NCBI GenBank assembly: GCA_030430565.1
Contig: JAUIKS010000023.1
Coordinates: forward strand, 112,260-176,259
Source: Polyangia bacterium
GTDB taxonomy: Bacteria > Myxococcota_A > Polyangia > Nannocystales > Nannocystaceae
Length of the DNA: 64,000 bases
Direction of reading: 5' to 3'
Both the position numbers and the translations under genes were made by a program. The first letter of the stretch is position 1, and each line of letters begins with the position of its first letter. This document shows, piece by piece, positions 9,175 to 15,352 of the stretch. The notes beneath the pieces were generated by a model that saw only the letters and a list, made by a program, of their open reading frames with translations, was not told the DNA's origin and ran no database searches.

Positions 9175-9262
9175 CGCGCCTTCGTGGACATCTCGAGGGC
9201 GGCCACGCGGCCGCGCGCGTCATCTTCCCGTAGATGTCGCTCGAGACAGCTGATTCGAAACG

Positions 9263-9298
9263 AGCACGGCCCGCGCGGGGAGACGCGCGGGCCGTGCT
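9263..9298. other. Strong 14-bp inverted repeat, no T-run
   Basis: AGCACGGCCCGCGC at 9263-9276 pairs perfectly with 9285-9298 around an 8-base loop. It lies 89 bases after the stop at 9174. Neither side has a T-tract, so it may be a processing or Rho-linked 3' end rather than a classical terminator. A second short stem, GTTCACC/GGTGAAC, follows at 9305-9324. Confidence 0.6.
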
Positions 9299-9353
9299 GG
9301 CTGGGTTCACCGCAGCGGGTGAACGAGGGAGGTGCGTGTGGTCGCTTTGGCCA

Positions 9354-9382
9354 CGAGAAAAGCGACCTCCGCCGGAGGTCGC
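9354..9382 (-). terminator. Rho-independent terminator of the small-peptide gene
   Basis: On the minus strand a 9-bp perfect stem (9374-9382 with 9362-9370, loop 9371-9373) is followed directly by TTTTCTC. It sits about 45 bases after the stop of the 26-codon ORF. The same arm can also pair with GGTCGCTTT at 9340-9348, giving an alternative stem. Confidence 0.7.
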
Positions 9383-9426
9383 CTGTCCGCGAGGACGCCG
9401 GCCGCGCCGGCGGGCACGTGGGCGAT

Positions 9427-9507
9427 TCAGCGCGATGGAGTGCGCGCGGAGAACTCGAGGTACAGGTAAAACGGGAGCATGAGGGCAATGATGGACAGCC
9501 AGATCAT
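9427..9507 (-). CDS. Small single-helix membrane peptide (26 aa)
   Basis: This short ORF encodes 26 residues, beginning MIWLSIIALM and ending ARTPSR. About 18 consecutive hydrophobic residues form one membrane helix, followed by a basic tail. The start is strongly supported: an AAAGGAGG Shine-Dalgarno (complement of 9516-9523) lies eight bases before the ATG at 9507. A Rho-independent terminator follows the stop, so this is a self-contained unit of roughly 150-200 nt in an otherwise empty 650-bp gap. By analogy with other one-helix small proteins it may modulate a larger membrane complex, but no partner is evident. It could instead be a leader peptide or the coding part of a small RNA. Confidence 0.6.
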   Translation of the reverse strand: MIWLSIIALMLPFYLYLEFSARTPSR

Positions 9508-9528
9508 CGTTCTGTCCTCCTTTAAGCG

Positions 9529-9540
9529 AGGCCTAGGCCT
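9529..9540. promoter_or_regulatory. 12-bp perfect palindrome upstream of small ORF
   Basis: AGGCCTAGGCCT is a perfect palindrome six bases upstream of the AAAGGAGG sequence, so it lies in or near the 5' leader of the small-peptide transcript. It could be an operator or an RNA hairpin element. From 9541 to 9824 I see no gene, terminator or convincing promoter. Confidence 0.4.
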
Positions 9541-9824
9541 AAGTAGTGTTCACCAACGGGACGCGCGGCCGCGCCCAAACATTCACGCGAAACGCGTCTG
9601 CCACACTCAGGCTTTGCATGGAACGGGCCAGTCGAGAAAAAACTGGAGATTCCTTACAAGGTCTCAACGCGCCAACGTCGACCACGATCTCAGCGCCGCA
9701 GTTGTTGTCGGCTGGCATCAGGTGTGGCCCCAGACCCCCGACGCAGGCATGACATCGATGTCGCGGCGGCCGTGCGACCGGGGCGAAGCTCGAGCGCGAG
9801 TCGGCGCGGGTCGTGTGACGCGGG

Positions 9825-10169
9825 CTACAGGCCGGCGTACAGCTCTTCTTCGCTCACCCACCCCTTGGCGAGCGCTGACTCGAGGTGGGCCGCGAGCCAG
9901 GGGAACCTGCGCGCGAGCTCGTCGCGATCGATCTTCGCGGCGACGATCTCACCGGCCTTGCGCGAGACGGTGTAGCGGTGCGCCGCCGGACCGTCCCCTC
10001 CGTGGACGCGAACCCGGTAGTCGCGGGTCTCCAGCGTCACGATCGGCCGCGAGCCAGGCTCCCCGAGCCGCATGATCTTGACGTCCTCCGGCGAGTCGTG
10101 GCTCGCGCAGGCCGTCAGCGCCAGCAGGGTGAGCGCCGCGAGTCGCGACAAAGATGTCCATCGAGACAT
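9825..10169 (-). CDS. Small lipoprotein
   Basis: A 114-residue protein with a classical lipoprotein signal: MSRWTSLSRLAALTLLALTAC with lipobox LTAC at residues 18-21. The mature part is about 90 residues, basic and acidic mixed, with no recognised domain; segments include YTVSRKAGEIVAAKIDRDEL. An in-frame GTG at 10202 overlaps the upstream sigma stop (GTGA), but it would lengthen the signal's N-region oddly. The ATG at 10169 has its own TGA-TACGAT element ten bases upstream. It follows the ECF sigma gene on the same strand and could be its target or cargo, which is only inference. Confidence 0.8.
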   Translation of the reverse strand: MSRWTSLSRLAALTLLALTACASHDSPEDVKIMRLGEPGSRPIVTLETRDYRVRVHGGDGPAAHRYTVSRKAGEIVAAKIDRDELARRFPWLAAHLESALAKGWVSEEELYAGL

Positions 10170-10179
10170 AACGACGCGA

Positions 10180-10188
10180 ATCGTATCA
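10180..10188 (-). promoter_or_regulatory. Extended -10 element TGA-TACGAT
   Basis: Ten bases separate this element from the lipoprotein ATG at 10169, matching the near-leaderless pattern seen elsewhere. It lies in the gap between the sigma stop and the lipoprotein ATG and could give the lipoprotein expression independent of the sigma gene. Confidence 0.4.
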
Positions 10189-10198
10189 CCCGCCGGCG

Positions 10199-10834
10199 TC
10201 ACGCCGGCGACTCGGGCTTGTCGACGAGCTGGGCGCGGAGCCGGCGGGCCCAGTCGTCGAGCCGCGAGATCGTGCTCTCGAGCCGGGCCGGCGAGTCCGC
10301 CAGCAGCGCGAGCTGCTGCTCGAGCAGCTGCTTCGCCCGCCGGATCCGCGTGCGCGCGGTCCCGAGCGGGATGTTGACGATGCTCGCTACCTCGGCCGCC
10401 TTCATCGACTCCCAGTAGTACAGCTCCAAGATGACCTGGTGATCCAGCGGGATCCGCCGCAGCGCCTGTAGCAGCAGCCGCTGCTCGCCGTGCTTGGCGA
10501 GGATCTGCGTGGGCGAGGGCCCGAGGTCGTGGGCTGCGGTGACGCCGAAGTCGAGGCGCGCGCCGTCCCGCCGACGCGTCCGGTAGTGCTTGCCGAGGAC
10601 GTTGCGCGCCACGGCGAACAGGAAGGTCCGGAAGCTCGAGTGACCCTGGAAGCGCTCGCGCGACTCGACCAGCGCGAGGAAGGTCTTCTGGATCAGGTCA
10701 GGGCCGTCGCGGTCGCCGACCTTGTTGCGGAAGAAGCGAGCGACGGGCTCGTAGTGGCGCTCAAACAAGGCCGCGCCAGAGCGCCGATCACCCTGCCGCC
10801 AGGCCTCGAGAAGCTCTTCATCGGAGCCCTGCAT
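10199..10834 (-). CDS. ECF-type RNA polymerase sigma factor
   Basis: Sigma-70 region 2 spans about residues 15-85 (ALFERHYEPVARFFRNKV, DLIQKTFLALVESRERF, FRTFLFAVARNVLGKHYRTRRR). Region 4 spans about 120-180 (LQALRRIPLDHQVILELYYWE, the AEVASIVNIPLGTARTRIRRA helix-turn-helix). A conserved tail, RLESTISRLDDWARRLRAQL, follows region 4 and is shared with the sigma factor at 60594, so the two are paralogues. I start at the ATG at 10834 by alignment with that paralogue; the reading frame is open to 10918. A TATCAT element at 10853-10858 lies 18 bases upstream. No anti-sigma gene is adjacent on this strand; a lipoprotein gene follows. Confidence 0.93.
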   Translation of the reverse strand: MQGSDEELLEAWRQGDRRSGAALFERHYEPVARFFRNKVGDRDGPDLIQKTFLALVESRERFQGHSSFRTFLFAVARNVLGKHYRTRRRDGARLDFGVTAAHDLGPSPTQILAKHGEQRLLLQALRRIPLDHQVILELYYWESMKAAEVASIVNIPLGTARTRIRRAKQLLEQQLALLADSPARLESTISRLDDWARRLRAQLVDKPESPA

Positions 10835-11006
10835 CAACGCACGGAGGTCCGCATGATACACGACGCGCGTGCGCGTGCGCCGAGAGCGCGAGTCGCGGCC
10901 GCGTCGCTGTGGGCGCATCTACGCGCGCCGCGGTCGATGTAATCATCTCGGCCGTCACGGTAATGTCGGATCGTGCGGCCTTCGGGCCGCTGCCACTCGC
11001 TCGATC

Positions 11007-11786
11007 ATGACCCGCGTCGCAACAATCCACCGCCTCCACCCGGTGGGCGCCAACCCGGCGAGCGGCGCGCCGGGTGAGGGTGACGACACAAGCGCTCCCG
11101 CGACGCCGCAGCTCAACGACGATCCCGAGCTCGTGCGGCGCGCCTGCGCGGGCGACCCCGAGCTGTGGGGTCAGCTGTACCAACAGTCCTACGCCGGCCT
11201 GTTCCGTCAGCTCCGCTACCTCACGGGCGACCGCGCGATCGCCGAGGAGCTGGCGCAGGAGACCTTCGCGCAGGCCATGATCTCGCGCCGACGCTACGAC
11301 GGCCGCAAGGGCTTTCGCCCGTGGCTGCACGGGATCGCGCTCAACGTGGTGCGCAAGCACTGGCGAAAGCAGCGCAACGCGACGCGCGCCCACGAGCGCC
11401 TCGAGACGCTCACCCGGCTCCGCCGCCCGCTGGCCGAAGGAGCAGGCGATCCCGACGCCGGCTACCTCCGCCGCGAGCGCGGCCGGGCGCTGTACGCCGC
11501 GCTCGACGAGCTGCCGCCGCGGCTGCGCGAGGCCTTCGTGCTGCGCGAGCTGCAGGGACTCTCGACCGCCGAGGCCGCCGGCCAGCTCAACATCACGACG
11601 GGCAACCTCGCCGTCCGCGTCACGCGGGCGCGCGCCCGCCTGCGCGACCTGCTGACCACGCACGGCTGGATCGCGCCGAGCGAGCGCCGCGGGAAGACCT
11701 CGGGGAAGACCTCCGGGAAGACCTCCGGGAAGACCTCGGGGAAGACCTCCGGGAAGACCTCCGGGAAGACGCGGAGGCGGTCATGA
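11007..11786 (+). CDS. ECF sigma factor with C-terminal GKTS repeats
   Basis: The protein has 259 residues. Region 2 (LYQQSYAGLFRQLRYLTGD, AEELAQETFAQAMISRRRYD, FRPWLHGIALNVVRKHWRKQR) and region 4 (LYAALDELPPRLREAFVLREL, AEAAGQLNITTGNLAVRVTRA) identify an ECF sigma factor. After region 4 come seven GKT units (GKTS repeats, then GKTRRRS), a basic low-complexity tail not normal for sigma factors. The ATG at 11007 is chosen because the reading before it is Arg-rich intergenic translation. The stop overlaps the next gene's ATG (ATGA at 11783-11786). It is divergent from the other ECF gene at 10834 with about 170 bp between them, and starts a four-gene operon. Confidence 0.93.
   Translation: MTRVATIHRLHPVGANPASGAPGEGDDTSAPATPQLNDDPELVRRACAGDPELWGQLYQQSYAGLFRQLRYLTGDRAIAEELAQETFAQAMISRRRYDGRKGFRPWLHGIALNVVRKHWRKQRNATRAHERLETLTRLRRPLAEGAGDPDAGYLRRERGRALYAALDELPPRLREAFVLRELQGLSTAEAAGQLNITTGNLAVRVTRARARLRDLLTTHGWIAPSERRGKTSGKTSGKTSGKTSGKTSGKTSGKTRRRS
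11691..11771 (+). repeat. 12-bp tandem repeat encoding GKTS
   Basis: GGGAAGACCTCC/G is repeated nearly seven times at the 3' end of the sigma gene. The unit is a multiple of three, so gain or loss of copies keeps the frame and only alters the length of the basic tail. Confidence 0.95.
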
Positions 11787-13018
11787 GCGACGAGCGTGAC
11801 GTCGATCGCGACGCGCACGATCGCCGCGAGGACCTGCTCGACGCGCTCATCGAGGACGCGAGCTGGAGCGCCGAGCTCGACCTCGATCACGCGGACGAGC
11901 TCGCGCCGCCGTCGTTCGCCTCGATCATCGCCCGCGCGCACCGCCTCGATCCTGCCGAGGTGCCCCGCGGCTGGGTGCCCGCCGAGCACGCTGAGCTGCT
12001 CGACATGATGGAACAGACAGCTTCGAAAGATGCCGACGAGGACCCGCTGGCGCGCTTCATCGAGGCCGCGCGCGAGGAGGCCGAGGACGACATCCGCGGG
12101 CACATCGCGCTGGTAGGCGACGCGCCCGCGCCGAGCTACGTGCACGCACAAGCGCCGCGCCGTCGCGTCGGCCTGCGGATCGGCGCGGTCATGGGCGCGC
12201 TCGCGGCGGCCGCTGCGGTCGCCCTGTTCATCGGCCAGCTCGCCGCGCCGGACGCGACGCTGCAGCGGCAGCCCGCGCAGCGCTTCTTCCAGTCCGTCAT
12301 CGATCTCACCTTCGGGCGCGACGCCCAGGAGGGCACGACGCGCGCGCTGGTCGAGGCCGAGGAGGCGAAGCCAGCGCGCTCGCGACGGGCGCGTCGACCG
12401 AGCCAAGCGAGCGATGACGACCTCGACGACGAGCTCCTCGACGCCGCCGCCGCCCCGGACGAGGAGAACGAGCGCGACGAGTCAGACGACGCGGGGCAGA
12501 GCCTGCTCGAGGAGCGCGCGCCGGACGAGCTGCTGTGCCCCGACGACGCGCCGCAGGACGAGCCCGCGCCGCCGCAGGACGAGCCCGCGCCGCAGGACGA
12601 GACGACGCCGCGCGCCACCCCGACGCTGCGCCAGCAGCTCACCACCCTCGACCGCGACGCCGAGCTCGCGCTGCGCTCGGGCGCGCTCGAGGAGGCCGAC
12701 GCCGCGTACCGGGAGATCATCCGACGCGGCGGTCGCCACCGCCTGGTCGAGCTCGCCTACGCCGAGCGCTTCACGCTCGCGCGTCGCGCGGGTGATCAGG
12801 CGCGACGGCTCGCGCTGTGGCGCGAGTACCTGCGCAGGTTCCCGCGCGGCCGCTTCGGCGAGGACGCCCGCGCCGGCCTGTGTCGACTCGAGAGCACGCG
12901 CGCCGCCGACTGCTGGCGTGACTACCTCGCGCGCCACCCCGACGGAACCTACGCGTCGCAGGCCAGGCGCGCGCTAGACTCCGCGGACGCGTCAACCGCC
13001 GACGTCCCAAGCCCGTGA
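11783..13018 (+). CDS. Single-pass membrane protein, candidate anti-sigma partner with TPR-like C-terminus
   Basis: The protein has 411 residues. An acidic cytoplasmic N-terminal region (1-125) precedes one membrane helix at about 129-154. A very acidic spacer with QDEPAP repeats follows, then a C-terminal TPR-like part (about 300-411: ELALRSGALEEADAAYREIIRRGG, WREYLRRFPRGRFGEDA). Position (ATGA overlap with the sigma gene) and topology fit a transmembrane anti-sigma factor. However, I see no zinc anti-sigma HxxxCxxC motif, so that role is inferred from context only. Its stop overlaps the next gene's GTG (GTGA at 13015-13018), giving tight translational coupling. Confidence 0.85.
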   Translation: MSDERDVDRDAHDRREDLLDALIEDASWSAELDLDHADELAPPSFASIIARAHRLDPAEVPRGWVPAEHAELLDMMEQTASKDADEDPLARFIEAAREEAEDDIRGHIALVGDAPAPSYVHAQAPRRRVGLRIGAVMGALAAAAAVALFIGQLAAPDATLQRQPAQRFFQSVIDLTFGRDAQEGTTRALVEAEEAKPARSRRARRPSQASDDDLDDELLDAAAAPDEENERDESDDAGQSLLEERAPDELLCPDDAPQDEPAPPQDEPAPQDETTPRATPTLRQQLTTLDRDAELALRSGALEEADAAYREIIRRGGRHRLVELAYAERFTLARRAGDQARRLALWREYLRRFPRGRFGEDARAGLCRLESTRAADCWRDYLARHPDGTYASQARRALDSADASTADVPSP

Positions 13019-14046
13019 TCGTTCGCCCCGCCTCTCTCCTCCCCGCCCTCCCCGGGCTGCTGGTGTCGCTGACGCTCGCGTGCGGGACCGAGCGCTTCGC
13101 GGTCTCGGACGACTCGGGGATCGACAGCGTGACCGCAGCCGAGAGCCCGTGCGAAGCGCCCGACGAGGCCGAGGTCGACGCGAGCTCGACCGGCGGCGAT
13201 GAGGGCTTCGACTTCCCGATCTGCGGCCTCGCGAACGGTGAGGTCTGCTGCGAGCAGCTCGACGACCCGTGCTGCTACCGCCCCGACGACCCCTGCTGTC
13301 AGGACCCCGAAGGCCCCTGCTGCCAGGACCCCGAAGGCCCCTGCTGCACCGCCGAGCCCTCCAGCTTCGAGGGCTACTGCTGCGAGAGCCCCGACGACCC
13401 CTGCTGCCAGGACCCCGAGGGGCTGTGCTGCCTCGAGCCCGGGCACCCCTGCTGCCTCGAGCCCTATGGCGACGGAGCTCCCGACGCGTGCTGCCTCGCG
13501 CCGGACGACCCCTGCTGTCAATTCCCGGACGAGCCGTGCTGCCAGGATCCCTACGGGCTGTGCTGCGAGTCCCCGTGGCACCCGTGCTGTCACGACGGCC
13601 AGGCCGACCCGTGCTGCCTGAACCCGGAGGGCCCCTGCTGCTTCGCGCCCGACGACCCCTGCTGCGAAGATCCCGGGGGCCTGTGCTGCGAACACCCCGA
13701 GCATCCGTGGTGCACCAACCCCGAGCCCATCCCCGACGACCCCTGCGCCCTCAACCCCGAGGATCCCTGCTGCCACGATCCATCGGACCCTTGCTGTGAT
13801 GACCCGCTCGGCTTCTGCTGCGAGCGCCCCGAGCACCCCTGCTGCATCGACCTGCGACATCCCTGCTGCCTCAACCCGCAGCACGCGTGCTGCCTCGAGG
13901 ATCCTCGCGCGCCCGACCCGTGCTGCTTCGGGCGCGAGCCCGGCTGCTGCGCGGCCGTCGACGACGATTCGTGCTGCTTCGCGCCGCTCTTGCCGGGCGC
14001 GTTCCCCACGGGGAGCGACGGCGACATGTCCACCGGAGCCCCCTGA
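13015..14046 (+). CDS. Secreted lipoprotein built of Cys-Cys repeats
   Basis: The protein has 343 residues. A hydrophobic signal ends in LTLAC, a plausible though imperfect lipobox. From about residue 75 almost to the end it is a string of about 27 vicinal Cys pairs, mostly spaced eight residues apart as PCCQDPEG, PCCLEPGH or LCCESPWH. Each pair is typically followed by a polar residue and then acidic residues and Pro. Nearly all other Cys are absent. No known fold comes to mind. The pattern would allow multiple disulfides or soft-metal clusters, which is inference. GTG at 13015 overlaps the upstream stop. It is the third gene of the sigma-led operon and probably its main product. Confidence 0.9.
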   Translation: MIVRPASLLPALPGLLVSLTLACGTERFAVSDDSGIDSVTAAESPCEAPDEAEVDASSTGGDEGFDFPICGLANGEVCCEQLDDPCCYRPDDPCCQDPEGPCCQDPEGPCCTAEPSSFEGYCCESPDDPCCQDPEGLCCLEPGHPCCLEPYGDGAPDACCLAPDDPCCQFPDEPCCQDPYGLCCESPWHPCCHDGQADPCCLNPEGPCCFAPDDPCCEDPGGLCCEHPEHPWCTNPEPIPDDPCALNPEDPCCHDPSDPCCDDPLGFCCERPEHPCCIDLRHPCCLNPQHACCLEDPRAPDPCCFGREPGCCAAVDDDSCCFAPLLPGAFPTGSDGDMSTGAP

Positions 14047-14105
14047 GCGCCGCGCCCCCGCGACGAGCCTCGCGCGCGTCCAGATTTGACGAGCTCTCGA
14101 CCACC

Positions 14106-15338
14106 GTGAAAGCCTCGCGCCCCGTGCTCGCCCGTCGCAGCGCCTGGCTCCTCGCGCTCTTTGGCGTCCTCGCGCTCACGCCTCGGGCGGCCGGGGCGTC
14201 ACGCGCGAGCGAGCGTCACGCCGAGCCCGCGAAGACCACGACCGCCGGCGCCATCGAGCTCGTGCTGATCCGACCTGGGCCGGTCGACTTCGACGCGCTG
14301 CGCGACGCCCTCGGCGTGCGCGCGCCGGGGCGCGCCATCCACCGCTTCGGCGATCCAGACGCGCCCCCGCTGCGCGCCGACGACGACGCGCCCCGCGGGC
14401 TGTTCGTCGACATCGAGGAGCTCACGCGCGCGGAGCTCGACCCCGACGATCCAGACGCGGACGCGCCCGAGGTGGCGGTGACGGTGACGCTGCGCCTCAC
14501 GATGATCCAGAGCGACGGCCGGGCGTACGAGCGCGAGCTCGAGACCCCCCAGGGCGACGCCCGCGCCGTCGCGCTGGTGCTCGCCAACACCCTGGCCGCG
14601 ATCGAGGAGGAAGCGATCACGCCCGACCGCGTGCAGGTCACGCTCCCAGCTCCCGGGTCGCCCGCGCCCGAGTTCGACATGTCTATAAAGACACATCAGA
14701 ACAGGGCGGAGGAGGAGGAGGCGGCGCTCGTCGTGCCCGCGCCGCGGTCGCCCGCGCCCGCCCCCGCCCTTCCGCCGCGCCTCGAGCTCGGCCTCGACCT
14801 GAGCCCGTCCTTCGCCGCGGTGCTCGGGCCCGGGAGCATCCAGGGGCTCTCGGGCGGCGGCGGTGAGCTGCGGCTCTCGACCCGCTTCCCCGTCGGCGCG
14901 TCGGCGGCCCTCGGGCTCCGGCTGCTGACCCGCGGCGTCGACACCGTCCGCGCGCTGCGGGCTCGCGTCACGCTCGGCGGCGGCTACGTGCTGCGGCTCG
15001 GCGAGGTCGAGTTCGCGGCGCTCGCCGGCTTCACCGTCGAGCCGTGGACGACCCTCGGCGCGCCGACGCCGACCGGCGCGCGCGACTCACCGCCCGTGCT
15101 GCTCGGCGGGCTGGCGTCGGCCAGCGTCGGCTACCGGCTCGCGCCGCGCGCTCGCCCGCACCTCCGGCTGCGCGTCGGCGGCCGCCTGGAGCTCTCCGGG
15201 AGCGCGCTGCCCTCGGGGCTGGCGGTCGAGCTCGTCGACGCGCGGACCGACGCGCTGCTGCTCGGCCTCGGCGGCTTCGAGCTGCTGCTCGGCCTCGACG
15301 TCGCGCTGTGGTTCGAGCTCCCGTCACGCGCGCGCTGA
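14106..15338 (+). CDS. Exported protein, probable outer-membrane beta-rich domain
   Basis: The protein has 410 residues. The N-terminus (VKASRPVLARRSAWLLALFGVLALTPRAAGA) is a signal peptide. A first domain of about 160 residues (AIELVLIRPGPVDFDALRDAL, a hint of a secreted sensor-like module) is followed by a Pro/Ala/Glu linker with the unusual stretch MSIKTHQNRAEEEE. The C-terminal half alternates Gly, Leu and charged residues (LELGLDLSPSFAAVL, ARVTLGGGYVLRLGEVEFAALAGF), resembling an outer-membrane barrel. GTG at 14106 is chosen because it places the signal at the N-terminus; the upstream frame is antisense-like noise. It is likely the last gene of the sigma operon, 59 bases downstream. Confidence 0.8.
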   Translation: MKASRPVLARRSAWLLALFGVLALTPRAAGASRASERHAEPAKTTTAGAIELVLIRPGPVDFDALRDALGVRAPGRAIHRFGDPDAPPLRADDDAPRGLFVDIEELTRAELDPDDPDADAPEVAVTVTLRLTMIQSDGRAYERELETPQGDARAVALVLANTLAAIEEEAITPDRVQVTLPAPGSPAPEFDMSIKTHQNRAEEEEAALVVPAPRSPAPAPALPPRLELGLDLSPSFAAVLGPGSIQGLSGGGGELRLSTRFPVGASAALGLRLLTRGVDTVRALRARVTLGGGYVLRLGEVEFAALAGFTVEPWTTLGAPTPTGARDSPPVLLGGLASASVGYRLAPRARPHLRLRVGGRLELSGSALPSGLAVELVDARTDALLLGLGGFELLLGLDVALWFELPSRAR

Positions 15339-15352
15339 CGGCCGCCGGTCGC

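Noticed and set aside
9305..9324. tRNA T-arm-like stem (GGTTCACC...)
   Set aside because: No cloverleaf, anticodon or acceptor stem can be formed around it.
13590..14033. Minus-strand Gln/Ser/Gly ORF across the Cys-Cys gene
   Set aside because: Antisense shadow of the repeat; no initiation signals.
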